Assembly (NCBI GenBank): GCA_964392775.1
Contig: CAYMRD010000019.1
Coordinates: 1-47,107, forward strand
From: UKL13-3 sp964392775
GTDB taxonomy: Bacteria > Bacteroidota > Bacteroidia > UKL13-3
Direction: 5' to 3'
DNA length: 47,107 nt
Positions 15,272 through 24,669 of this stretch are shown one piece after another. Each line of letters begins with the position of its first letter. The first letter of the stretch is position 1. The notes under the pieces are model-generated. The model searched no databases. It was not told the origin of the DNA and saw only the letters and a list, made by a program, of their open reading frames with translations. Both the position numbers and the translations under genes were made by a program.

Positions 15272-18200
15272 TTATTCCTTCACTACCTTCTGCTGCCAGT
15301 CACCTACCCTCAGCAAATACATACCCGATGTCAATCCCTCCATATTGATGGATTGCTGTGCAGCGGCAGCCTCATCATACACCAAACGACCATTGATATC
15401 AAACAACTGAACCCGGTTGCCTTCGCTTAATTTTTCAATAGTTATATGTAATGTATGCGAAACCGGGTTCGGGTACATTTTGATACCCGATGAATTACCG
15501 ATTACCTCACGTACAGCCGTGCTTCCAATATTCACCGCCAAGGTTGACGAATCACTACATGCCGAATCGGTATATAATACAACCTGTACTTCACCGGTTC
15601 CCAATGAAGGCCATTTTACATTCACCAATGGCGCATTGTTGTTGCCAACAATCGTTCCGTTTTGTACCGCCCACATATAAGATACACCCGCTTGGGTATT
15701 CACCCTATACGTCTGTGTATCACCCAATGCAACCGTAGTTGAACCCGATATGGCCGATACCACTATTTGTGGAGGATCTGCCAGTACAATACTCAATGAC
15801 GAATCTTTACAACCAGTGCTATCTTTAACAGCAAACTTGTAAGTGCCGGAGTTCAGTTGATTAAATACATTGGATGAAGTATACACATCACCATGGATTG
15901 CATACAAAAGCGGACCTCGCCCACCCGTTGCCGTAACCTCCACACTTGCATCTGCCCGTCCGAAACAGCTTATTGGATGCGTTATGGCCACCGAACCCTT
16001 TACTACAGCAGGTTGTTCTATGGTTTTACTGATGGTTGCGGTGCAAAGCAGACTATCCATAATGGCATACGAATACGTTCCTTTACTTAACCCTGAAAAC
16101 AATGAGGTACTAACATACGCACCTGTTCCCTGACGATATTTATAAGGGCCTGTACCACCCGAAGCCGTTAACACAACAGATCCGTCATTCCCTCCAAAAC
16201 AATTTACATCAACAACAGTACCCGAAGCCAGCAGTTGTGCCGGTTGTGATACCACAACTGAATCTGATTTCAAACATTGTTTTGCATCAAGAATAGAGTA
16301 TCCGTATTTCCCCGCAGGTCGGTTGCGGTAAACACTATCGGTAACATATGCGGCACTTCCATATTTAAAGAGGTATGGCTTTGTACCTCCTGTTACCGAG
16401 AACAAAATATTGCCATTGCTTCCGGCATAACAACTTGGGCTGGTAACTACAGGAACAATTCTCAGACTGTCTACAGATGTAACTTCCCGCGTTACAGAAG
16501 CCAGACAATTACTTGAGTCAGTTATATAAATCGTATACATTCCCGGAGCCAGATTACTGAAAATACCCGATGCCCCAAAAGTGACACTATCAATACTGTA
16601 TTTATAAGGGGTAGTTCCACCTTTAGCTGTGGTTTGAAATTTAGCATTGTTGATTCCGTAACAGGTTATGGGTGTTACTGTTGTTAATGTATCATGTAAT
16701 TGCACCGGTTGAGGCACTGTTACCGAATAGGTGTTTACGCAGCCAGCGGTATCTGTTACACTTACAGTATAGGTTCCGGCTGCTAAACCTGTGAAAAGAT
16801 TGGATGCCTGATATGCATTGGTTTCCATTTTATATTGATATGGATAGATAGTGTCATTCATCAATACTCGTATCGAACCATCTGCTTTACCGAAACATGA
16901 AACGCGGTTAGCGATAATTGTTTTTACACCCACTCCAACTTTAATAAAGGTTGAATCATAGGCCTTACAATCTAAAACATCACGAACCTGAACGGTATAC
17001 CAATGAGATGCAGAAAGAACCGGGGGTGTAAATGTGCTCAAATTAAAAGGAGTATTTAGGGGAGGGGAAAGAGTATCTTTAATAGAGTTATACCAGCGAT
17101 ACATAAGCGGTTTACTCCCCCCTTGGGCAATAGCTTGCAATTGCACTGCAGCCGATGAACAAATAGTTGTATCTGCAACGGAAACAGATAGTGGTGTATC
17201 TACCAGCAGGGTATCATACTTGGTAATTGTTTTATATCCGGCATCTCCGGTTATCATGATCAAATACTTACCGGGTACAAGCTTTTTAAACGCTGGTGTT
17301 GTTTGAATATTAACAAACGAATCCTTGCCATTGGCAAATGTAAAGTCGTCTGCAACCTTGCCAAGGTATATTGTAGTTGAAAAAATACTATCCGATGCTG
17401 ACGCTTTAACATAACCCACCTTCCAATTGCCACAACCAGTATTTTGTTTGGTTATCGAAAAGTCTGCGGGGGCTTTTACCTTAACAGAAAAGGCCCGGGT
17501 TATACTGCCCGGGTTGGGGCAGCGTGAGTCTTTGGCAGTAATCGTAAAGTAATAAGGGTATGTGCTAATCTTATCCGAATCTGGTGTCCAGCAAAATTGA
17601 TAGACATCTTCTCGTGGACCGTTTACCGAACGATTGGTATATGTTGGCTTAAAAGTAGCTCCTAAATTAGCCAGGGCCGCATTCCAAGACAAAAACGTGG
17701 TATCACTAAGCGTAGGAGGTGCCAAATCTGTATCCTTGGCAGTTACCGTAAAGCATAGCTGCTCGCCTGCATGTGTTTCCCACTTATACTTGGGAGCATT
17801 GGGATTAGAACCTTCCGGAGGGTTGGTTACAAAACGGGGAATATTGTTAGGTTGGCAATTCGCCAACAGAACCATCTGCATATCCCTGCGCGTGGTGCCG
17901 ATAACCGTAGGCACTCCATTAATCGTTTTCCATTGTTTAACCGCAATGGCCATTACGCCATACCAGTTAGCAACAGGAGCTCCACCCGGAGTAAACGTAA
18001 TATCTCCTGTTTCAGGATCGCAGTGAATACCACCCGGAAACTCAGCATCAGGCGCACCCGACCATGGCATTGGTTTATCATACGCCCAAGGGAGTATGTA
18101 CGAAACAGGCTGATTAGCCCCTTGTAAACATGGTGTAAATGCAAATGTCAATGAATCATAATCCGGATCAATAGCTCCATTGTTAAATACAAAGTTCTCG

Positions 18201-18811
18201 CCTCCGCACATAACCGCAAATGGATCATTGCTTAGCTCCGGAGAACTGTTACATGGACTTACTGACAGGCAACGGTTGACAACAGCTTCCATGTAAAATT
18301 GCTGATTGGCTGATCCCGTTGCAATCTGCCCATTGCGACAACACAAGTCCCATGAAAAACGCACATTGCAACAATTTGCCGGGATACCGGATGTCGGGCC
18401 AATATTTACAAAACCCTTAAACTCATACCGTTCAACACCCGGAGTATATGTACCCGGAGAAACACAATTCATATTATTACAGGTATTCTTAGATGTTGGA
18501 CAACGTAAATTGATATTTACATCTCTCACACTAACCAAGTCAAGGTTTGGACTAAAAAAAGTAGTACCCTCACACCCGGGGTCAGCCCCCTGCACCCTGA
18601 TTCCTTGAACACATGTCCCTCCACATGTATTACTGCAAAGCGAAGCTGCATCACAATTACGATAAAGAACCAGAGTTATTTCAAAAATACCCGGTGTACT
18701 TGTGCACTTATAGGAGATATCACTTCCTATAATATGAGAAGCGGAAACCTGAAAAGAAGCAACAAGAGAAATGATACTCCACAAGAGGAGCTTAAAAAAC
18801 AGTTTGTTCAT
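15272..18811 (-). CDS. SprB-repeat cell-surface protein with T9SS type-A sorting domain
   Basis: The protein has 1179 residues from the ATG at 18811, chosen because it begins the signal peptide MNKLFFKLLLWSIISLVASF. An eight-codon longer frame exists. The N-terminal ~600 residues are cysteine-rich beta-sandwich domains (GSDISYKC...LVLYRNCDAASLC). Five SprB-type repeats of about 77 residues follow (about 627-1015). Each has the pattern CxGxxxGxxxxxxxGGxxPYxY...GxYxxxxxDxxxC. A PKD-like domain comes next, and the C terminus is a type-A sorting signal (MYPNPVSHTLHI...LTSGMYLLRV). The type IX system should export and anchor it. Adhesion or gliding is inferred from SprB repeats. No porin or Gld gene is in the window. 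Confidence 0.9.
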   Translation of the reverse strand: MNKLFFKLLLWSIISLVASFQVSASHIIGSDISYKCTSTPGIFEITLVLYRNCDAASLCSNTCGGTCVQGIRVQGADPGCEGTTFFSPNLDLVSVRDVNINLRCPTSKNTCNNMNCVSPGTYTPGVERYEFKGFVNIGPTSGIPANCCNVRFSWDLCCRNGQIATGSANQQFYMEAVVNRCLSVSPCNSSPELSNDPFAVMCGGENFVFNNGAIDPDYDSLTFAFTPCLQGANQPVSYILPWAYDKPMPWSGAPDAEFPGGIHCDPETGDITFTPGGAPVANWYGVMAIAVKQWKTINGVPTVIGTTRRDMQMVLLANCQPNNIPRFVTNPPEGSNPNAPKYKWETHAGEQLCFTVTAKDTDLAPPTLSDTTFLSWNAALANLGATFKPTYTNRSVNGPREDVYQFCWTPDSDKISTYPYYFTITAKDSRCPNPGSITRAFSVKVKAPADFSITKQNTGCGNWKVGYVKASASDSIFSTTIYLGKVADDFTFANGKDSFVNIQTTPAFKKLVPGKYLIMITGDAGYKTITKYDTLLVDTPLSVSVADTTICSSAAVQLQAIAQGGSKPLMYRWYNSIKDTLSPPLNTPFNLSTFTPPVLSASHWYTVQVRDVLDCKAYDSTFIKVGVGVKTIIANRVSCFGKADGSIRVLMNDTIYPYQYKMETNAYQASNLFTGLAAGTYTVSVTDTAGCVNTYSVTVPQPVQLHDTLTTVTPITCYGINNAKFQTTAKGGTTPYKYSIDSVTFGASGIFSNLAPGMYTIYITDSSNCLASVTREVTSVDSLRIVPVVTSPSCYAGSNGNILFSVTGGTKPYLFKYGSAAYVTDSVYRNRPAGKYGYSILDAKQCLKSDSVVVSQPAQLLASGTVVDVNCFGGNDGSVVLTASGGTGPYKYRQGTGAYVSTSLFSGLSKGTYSYAIMDSLLCTATISKTIEQPAVVKGSVAITHPISCFGRADASVEVTATGGRGPLLYAIHGDVYTSSNVFNQLNSGTYKFAVKDSTGCKDSSLSIVLADPPQIVVSAISGSTTVALGDTQTYRVNTQAGVSYMWAVQNGTIVGNNNAPLVNVKWPSLGTGEVQVVLYTDSACSDSSTLAVNIGSTAVREVIGNSSGIKMYPNPVSHTLHITIEKLSEGNRVQLFDINGRLVYDEAAAAQQSINMEGLTSGMYLLRVGDWQQKVVKE

Positions 18812-18999
18812 AGGGATAACAGCTAAATTACACAAGTATAAATAATGCAGTCAATTTTACAAAAGCTATTAAAGAAGCTGAATGTTATTCCTAAAACATA
18901 TACCCAATCCGGTACTTATACGCTACTCCTCATCATGTTGCTGCATCAACCCGAATGTTCAACTACTGACATCAAAAAAACAGGAGAATCGGAAAACGA

Positions 19000-19698
19000 T
19001 TAATATTTACGGGCAAAAATCGCTTCAAGGTTGCGTTTTGGCATTTCAAACTCAGGGTAAATTTCGAGTGCCTTGAAGTACATTTCCTTAGCGTTGTTGA
19101 TGTCTTTGCGTTGCATGTACACATATCCCTTCATATTGTAAGCCGCAGCCAATACCGGAACTTTTTGTTTGTTCATCTCATCGAGGAAAATATCCAAGCT
19201 GTCGGTCTTGTTGTTTTTGTATTCGGTGATGATGAAGTCAATGGTTTTCATCGCCTCTTTGGGTTGTCCGCCCGCTAACTGCAACGATGCAATTTGGGCT
19301 ATGTATTGAGGTTTTTTAGTTTGATCATACAGTTGCTCCAGTACGCGGAACTGCTCATCCATTTCGCCCATTTGCTGCAAATACAGCACCTTTATATTCA
19401 GGTATTTTTCTTCCTTCGGGTGGCGTTTCAAGGCATCCTCCGTTGTTTGCATACACGCTTCAATATTGTTAACCGCACCATATAATTCAGGTAAAGTATC
19501 GCGCAAAATATTGGTTGAATCCGTCAACAAAATCATTTGTGCTGCATAGATAGCTGTATGAATATCTTTCAACTTCATACTCTTTTCGAATAATTGTTGA
19601 TACGGCCCATTACCGCTGGCTGATGCCTGCTCTGTTTTGTTGGTGCAAGCCGCAAAAAACAATGCCGAAGCCGATACCAGTACGAATAACTTTTTCAT
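19000..19698 (-). CDS. TPR-containing lipoprotein
   Basis: The protein has 232 residues. The N terminus MKKLFVLVSASALFFAAC is a lipoprotein signal with the lipidated Cys at residue 18. The mature part contains three or four tetratricopeptide-like helical pairs (KYLNIKVLYLQQMGEMDEQFRVLEQ, QYIAQIASLQLAGGQPKEAMK, AAAYNMKGYVYMQRKDINNAKEMYFKALEIYPEFE). Such proteins scaffold complexes in the periplasm or at the outer membrane. The gene is 10 bp downstream of the SDR gene on the same strand, so the two are probably co-transcribed. The partner is unknown. Confidence 0.8.
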   Translation of the reverse strand: MKKLFVLVSASALFFAACTNKTEQASASGNGPYQQLFEKSMKLKDIHTAIYAAQMILLTDSTNILRDTLPELYGAVNNIEACMQTTEDALKRHPKEEKYLNIKVLYLQQMGEMDEQFRVLEQLYDQTKKPQYIAQIASLQLAGGQPKEAMKTIDFIITEYKNNKTDSLDIFLDEMNKQKVPVLAAAYNMKGYVYMQRKDINNAKEMYFKALEIYPEFEMPKRNLEAIFARKY

Positions 19699-19708
19699 GT
19701 TGATTGAA

Positions 19709-20737
19709 TTAACTATTTGATGATTGATTGAATTGTAAAAATTGTTTGCAGGTGGTTTCGATGGTTTGTTCCATGGGCGTAAAGGAGAATCCCAACTGCT
19801 CTATTTTTTGGCTGCTGTAAAAAAACCGGTTGAGAGATGCCCGAGCCGTTTCACGTGTGAGTGACGGTTTTTTTTGAAGAATCAAACTCTTTATTCCATC
19901 CAGCATCCACGCCAGTTGCGCCATTAATTTATTTACCCTGATGGTTGGTTTGCGCTTACCCAGCCAACCGGACACGGTTTCGAGGTACCAGCGCATGTTT
20001 ACATTTTTGCCTACAAGCACATACCGCTGGTTAAACTTTGATTGTTCGGTGAGCATCAGCATGGCACGTGCAACATCCCGCACATCCACGTATCCGTTTA
20101 CGCCTTCGGTATAAAACGGCATTCCTTTCCATACCAGTTGAAACAGCTTGCATGAGCCTTTGTTCCAGTCGCCCGGACCCAGTATCACACCCGGATTCAC
20201 CACCACCACATTAAGCCCTTCTTCGGCTCCACGCCACACCTCCATCTCTGCTTTATATTTGCTGACAGCGTAATTGCTGTTGTTTTTAGACACATTCCAA
20301 CGCGTTGATTCATCCACCATATCTCCTGATTTGGCTCTGCCCAGTGCGGCAATCGAACTCACATGGCAAAACTTTTTCACGCCTTTCAATAACGAAACAT
20401 TCACCATATTGGCAGTTCCTTCCACATTCACCTTCATCATCCGCCCGCGGTCTTTTTGCACAAACGAAACGATGGCCGCACAATGGTACACTTCGCCAAC
20501 ACCGTCCAGTGCCATTTCCAAAGATGGAATATCATTGATATCGGCATCAACCCAAGTAAGCCGACCAAGCAACTGCGGGTGTTGAGATTCGTTTTTAAAA
20601 TAATTTTGAAAGATATATTCGAACTCGCGCGCAGACGATTGACCGCGTTTAAACGCACGAACCGACTTGCCCTGTTCAAGCAACATACAAACAACATAGG
20701 AGCCCAGAAACCCGTTTGCTCCACTTACTGCAATCAC
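19709..20737 (-). CDS. NAD(P)-dependent extended SDR (epimerase/dehydratase family)
   Basis: The protein has 342 residues. The N-terminal nucleotide motif is GANGFLGSYV. The active-site Tyr and Lys are in YAVSKYKAE, and an upstream Ser lies in HVSSIAALG. VVVNPGVILGPGDW marks the substrate-binding side. This matches extended short-chain dehydrogenases acting on sugar nucleotides or on flavonoid/steroid-like ketones. The substrate cannot be assigned. It is divergent from the arginase-fold gene (66-bp gap) and upstream of the TPR lipoprotein. Confidence 0.85.
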   Translation of the reverse strand: MIAVSGANGFLGSYVVCMLLEQGKSVRAFKRGQSSAREFEYIFQNYFKNESQHPQLLGRLTWVDADINDIPSLEMALDGVGEVYHCAAIVSFVQKDRGRMMKVNVEGTANMVNVSLLKGVKKFCHVSSIAALGRAKSGDMVDESTRWNVSKNNSNYAVSKYKAEMEVWRGAEEGLNVVVVNPGVILGPGDWNKGSCKLFQLVWKGMPFYTEGVNGYVDVRDVARAMLMLTEQSKFNQRYVLVGKNVNMRWYLETVSGWLGKRKPTIRVNKLMAQLAWMLDGIKSLILQKKPSLTRETARASLNRFFYSSQKIEQLGFSFTPMEQTIETTCKQFLQFNQSSNS

Positions 20738-20803
20738 GATGTGGAAATGTTTATTTAATGCCGGGCTAAAATAGGGTATTTTGTAGTAAGTATAAACAAA
20801 ACT

Positions 20804-21970
20804 ATGCAGCTAACTGATTTTCTGAGCCCACTACCGGAAACGATTTTTAACGAGATCAACGAGAGTTCCCCCAAAACATTGGTGAATGTTTCGGATGTAT
20901 ATATCAAACATATCCCCGACCTGAATGATGTTCGGGTGGCAATTGTAGGTGTAGAGGAAGATCGTTTTAAGTCGCAATATGCCGGATGCGCTCAGGCTGC
21001 CAATGAAATCCGCAAACATTTCTATCAGCTCGCTCAGCCCAAATACAGCATACGTCTGGCCGACCTTGGTAATATAAAAGCAGGAGCCACCATCAACGAC
21101 ACCTTGTTTGCCCTTAACTCAGTTTTGCAATACCTGTATGAGCACCGCATTATTGTGATTGTGCTGGGAGGAACCCAGGAACTGGCTTATGCTCAATACA
21201 CTTCTTACCAAGGGTTTAAACATGCCGTAAATGCGGCTGTGGTTGATGCCCGCATTGATTTGAGACAGCATGAGAGTGACCATAACCAAACAGGCTTTTT
21301 ATATAAGATGATTGCACATCAGCCTAACTACCTGTTTAATATTGTACACATGGGCAATCAGAATTATTTTATCGAACAGGAGAGCATGGACTCGTTTGAA
21401 AAAATGAATTTTGATTTGCTACGCTTAGGAGCTATTCGCAGCAATATTCAGGCAATTGAACCTTTGCTGCGCGATGCCGATATGATGGTGATGAGCGCAA
21501 ACAGTATTCGCGCCAGCGATTGTCCGGCCGCAACCGACAGCAACCCCAATGGTTTTTTTGGAGAAGAAGCCTGTCAGGTGGCACGTTATGCCGGCATGAG
21601 CAACGACCTTACCACAATGGGTTTCTATGACCTTAATACCAAAAAAGATCTGGATGGACGCAGTGCTAAATTGGTATCACAAATGATGTGGTATTTTATT
21701 GATGGTGTGTATGCCCGTAAAAATGATTACCCGACTTCGGAAAGCCGTGATTATATGATTTACCGTACCACCTTCAGTCATGGCGACCATGAGATTGTGT
21801 TTTACAAAAACACATCAACCGACCGCTGGTGGATGGAAGTACCTTATCCGAAAGAACGCAGCCAGTATCAGGGCATGTTTATGGTTCCATGCAGCTATGC
21901 TGATTACCAGTCGGCACTCAATGATGAGATACCCGACCGCTGGATGAAAGCGTATCAAAAGTTGTTGTAA
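20804..21970 (+). CDS. Arginase/formimidoylglutamase-fold protein lacking the metal ligands
   Basis: The protein has 388 residues. It has the ureohydrolase fold, and related proteins are often labelled formimidoylglutamase. The three metal-binding motifs are degenerate. GGDH is replaced by GGTQE (122-126). DAHxD is DARID (148-152), losing its His. The DxDxxDP strand is replaced by MSANSIRASDCP (230-241). Without these ligands a binuclear Mn site is unlikely, so the protein is probably non-catalytic or has a different chemistry. Length and structure are otherwise intact and codon use is normal, so it is not a decaying gene. It is alone on the plus strand. The role is unknown. Confidence 0.75.
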   Translation: MQLTDFLSPLPETIFNEINESSPKTLVNVSDVYIKHIPDLNDVRVAIVGVEEDRFKSQYAGCAQAANEIRKHFYQLAQPKYSIRLADLGNIKAGATINDTLFALNSVLQYLYEHRIIVIVLGGTQELAYAQYTSYQGFKHAVNAAVVDARIDLRQHESDHNQTGFLYKMIAHQPNYLFNIVHMGNQNYFIEQESMDSFEKMNFDLLRLGAIRSNIQAIEPLLRDADMMVMSANSIRASDCPAATDSNPNGFFGEEACQVARYAGMSNDLTTMGFYDLNTKKDLDGRSAKLVSQMMWYFIDGVYARKNDYPTSESRDYMIYRTTFSHGDHEIVFYKNTSTDRWWMEVPYPKERSQYQGMFMVPCSYADYQSALNDEIPDRWMKAYQKLL

Positions 21971-21974
21971 TTCG

Positions 21975-23429
21975 TTACCGGAATTTTGTTTTCAAATTCA
22001 TCATCCACGTTTCCGCGGCACCCGGTTTACGCAGATTGGGCACTACATCGGGGTAATACCGCGGATTGTAAAATACATTCACATACACAGCACCCGATTG
22101 CAGCGTGCGTCCGGTAAAATGGTTAGTGAGATATGTCTTCTGTGAGTCGGTAAACTCGGCATTTACATTTGATTGCAAGACAATAGAAACAGAATCAATT
22201 GTTAAACTATCCGTGAGGCGTTCGGTTACAATACCTTTAAATGCCAGATGACGCAACATGCGCGAGTTTGCAATGGGTGCATAGCTGTACAATGCCGTAT
22301 TGCCTAATGAATCGTGCAATTGTTTTTCAATCTTAAAAAAACCACGATAAGCCAGCGTTGCATCGCCCAACGTTTTGCCGGGATATACCAAAAAGTTTCC
22401 TGCAAATAAACTCAACGCCAATACCGCGTAAACGATGGTAAAAACAACAGGTCTGAAGGTTGAGGCATACCGAACAGCCAAAATAATCGCCAGCAATGCA
22501 TAGGCCAAAAAATAACGATGTCCGATGGTATGGCTCAGCCAAATGGACATCAGCACACAACAAGGCATCAGCAATACAAACCACAAAAACAATCCGCTGC
22601 GCTCCTGCTTGCGGGTTGCAGCAATCCAAACCAATACAGCATACACGGGCAACATTCCGTAATCAACCAAACGCCAGCCGATAAGCATCATAGCTTTCAG
22701 CCATTCTCGTAAGCCATTCAGCTCCTGATGATCGGTGTATTGTGGTGATACCATATACCATCCAGTATGGTTATGATGCAGCCACAACCAACTTATAAAA
22801 CAAGTAAACGGAATTGCGTATACCCACCACCGGTTGCGTACCCAGATTTTAAGTTGTTCGACTGTCTGCGCATATTTATACGCATCAAACAATGCCAGAG
22901 AGAACAACATAAAAGCTGCCTGCAAATGAGTGACACACATAAGCGATGCCCACAGTACAATTGTTGTCCGCTGGTTGCGCAGCACACCATATACGCTAAA
23001 CAAAAAGAAACACATAAATGCCATTGTGTTTAATGCCATGGCGCTTTGCGACAGATATGCAGAAAATAATAACAACAATAACGTGGCCTGATTTACCTGT
23101 TCTTGTTTAAGCTGGGTACGCGCAATTTTTCGAAATACAAATACCAATACCAATGCCCAAATACAGGAGTATATATGCGACACCCACAATGAACGTCCGA
23201 AGAGCTTCCACAACACGGCCAATACATAAGGATACAATGTCGGGTGACCGGGGTCGGCATCTGCCGGGTAGAAAATTGTTTTGAGGTTTGCTTCATAAAT
23301 ATTGTTGGCTGCCGCAGATGTTGAAGCAATGGCATCTCCAAAAAACGGATCATCTTTAACCACATACCACAGGATACATTGCACGAGCAATGCGAGGTAG
23401 GCAAAATGACGATGTGTAAACAATTTCAT
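21975..23429 (-). CDS. Multi-pass membrane glycosyltransferase (PMT/ArnT-like, GT-C fold)
   Basis: The protein has 484 residues from the ATG at 23429. A TTG start at 23471 would add 14 residues, but the ATG gives a normal N terminus. About ten to eleven hydrophobic helices follow one another. The first extracytoplasmic loop contains KDDPFFGDAIASTSAA and DPGHPTLYPYVLAVLWKLFG, consistent with the acidic/HP-containing EL1 of GT-C enzymes. A soluble domain of about 100 residues ends the protein. These enzymes use polyprenyl-phosphate sugars to glycosylate proteins or lipids. The gene sits directly downstream of bshA on the same strand (45 bp). The acceptor is unknown. Confidence 0.7.
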   Translation of the reverse strand: MKLFTHRHFAYLALLVQCILWYVVKDDPFFGDAIASTSAAANNIYEANLKTIFYPADADPGHPTLYPYVLAVLWKLFGRSLWVSHIYSCIWALVLVFVFRKIARTQLKQEQVNQATLLLLLFSAYLSQSAMALNTMAFMCFFLFSVYGVLRNQRTTIVLWASLMCVTHLQAAFMLFSLALFDAYKYAQTVEQLKIWVRNRWWVYAIPFTCFISWLWLHHNHTGWYMVSPQYTDHQELNGLREWLKAMMLIGWRLVDYGMLPVYAVLVWIAATRKQERSGLFLWFVLLMPCCVLMSIWLSHTIGHRYFLAYALLAIILAVRYASTFRPVVFTIVYAVLALSLFAGNFLVYPGKTLGDATLAYRGFFKIEKQLHDSLGNTALYSYAPIANSRMLRHLAFKGIVTERLTDSLTIDSVSIVLQSNVNAEFTDSQKTYLTNHFTGRTLQSGAVYVNVFYNPRYYPDVVPNLRKPGAAETWMMNLKTKFR

Positions 23430-23474
23430 GCGGTATACTAACAAACATACAATGTTTACCGCTTTGTGCAAAAC

Positions 23475-24608
23475 TTAGACGCTGTGTGAACCCACAACCT
23501 CTTCATACATGTGTTCGTATTGAGGAACAATCTTATCAATATGAAACTCAAGCGCACGTTCGCGGGCATTGTGTTTAAACTCGAGCAATCGTTTTTCATC
23601 GCTCAAAATATAAACTGCCTTTTCGGCCATGGCATCAACATCACCCACATTGCATAAAAATCCGGTTACGCCTTCAACATTCAACTCGGGAATACCACCT
23701 GCATTACTGGAAATAACAGGCACTTCGCAGGCCATGGCCTCTAATGCTGCCAAACCAAAGCTTTCGGTTTCGGATGGCATCAGAAACAAATCGCCAATTG
23801 ATAATACTTCTTCAACTGCGTCTTGTTTACCGAGAAAACTGATTCCGTCACATAAATCCAAATCACGGCACAGTTGTTCAATATTGTGTCGCTCGGGACC
23901 ATCACCCACCAAAATCAATTTGGCATTGATTTGCGTACGGACTTTTCCAAACACCCGCACCACATCTTCCACCCGTTTTACCTTGCGGAAGTTGGATGTA
24001 TGAATCAGAATTTTTTCACCACCCGGTGCCACTGCCTTTTTAAAATGTTCCTTTTTCTGTTTACTGAAACGATCAAAATCAATAAAGTTCGGAATCACTT
24101 TGATATCACGTGTAACCTTAAAATGTTCGTAGGTATCGCGTTTCAGCGAATCGGAAACAGCGGTAATACCATCCGACTGATTTAAAGAGTAAGTCACAAC
24201 AGGTTCAAACGATTTATCCTTCCCAACCAGTGTAATATCTGTTCCATGCAAAGTGGTTACAATCGGAATATGAATGCCCTCGGTTGCCAGTATTTGTTTG
24301 GCCATCACGGCTGCCGAAGCATGCGGAATGGCATAATGCACATGCAAAATATCCAGCTTCTCAAATTTTACCACATCCACCAAACGGCTAATAAGTGCTG
24401 TTTCATAAGGTGGAAAGTCAAACAAGGGGTAGTGCGAAACATATACCTCGTGAAAGAAAATATTACCCGTAAAAAAATCGAGCCTAGCCGGTTGCTTATA
24501 TGATATAAAATGAACGTGATGTCCACGCATCGCTAAAGCCTTTCCCAGTTCGGTGGCTACAACTCCGCTTCCTCCATACGTTGGGTAACAAACAATTCCT
24601 ATTTTCAT
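23475..24608 (-). CDS. bshA: N-acetyl-alpha-D-glucosaminyl L-malate synthase (bacillithiol biosynthesis)
   Basis: The protein has 377 residues and is a GT4 glycosyltransferase with two Rossmann domains. It joins GlcNAc from UDP-GlcNAc to L-malate, the first step toward bacillithiol. Characteristic stretches are MKIGIVCYPTYGGSGVVATELG, HVHYAIPHASAA, TLHGTDITLVG, FSPxx-like IHTSNFRKVKRVEDV and EVPVISSNAGGIPE. They match BshA from end to end. No bshB or bshC is in the window. The downstream gene encodes the membrane glycosyltransferase. Confidence 0.95.
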   Translation of the reverse strand: MKIGIVCYPTYGGSGVVATELGKALAMRGHHVHFISYKQPARLDFFTGNIFFHEVYVSHYPLFDFPPYETALISRLVDVVKFEKLDILHVHYAIPHASAAVMAKQILATEGIHIPIVTTLHGTDITLVGKDKSFEPVVTYSLNQSDGITAVSDSLKRDTYEHFKVTRDIKVIPNFIDFDRFSKQKKEHFKKAVAPGGEKILIHTSNFRKVKRVEDVVRVFGKVRTQINAKLILVGDGPERHNIEQLCRDLDLCDGISFLGKQDAVEEVLSIGDLFLMPSETESFGLAALEAMACEVPVISSNAGGIPELNVEGVTGFLCNVGDVDAMAEKAVYILSDEKRLLEFKHNARERALEFHIDKIVPQYEHMYEEVVGSHSV

Positions 24609-24669
24609 GCAGTCAAATAAAACACAACATTACAACAATCAGGTCAATGAATTGTTATGAGCTATGTTA

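Noticed and set aside
23430..23471. TTG start for the membrane glycosyltransferase
   Set aside because: The ATG at 23429 gives a normal N terminus; the TTG extension has no support.
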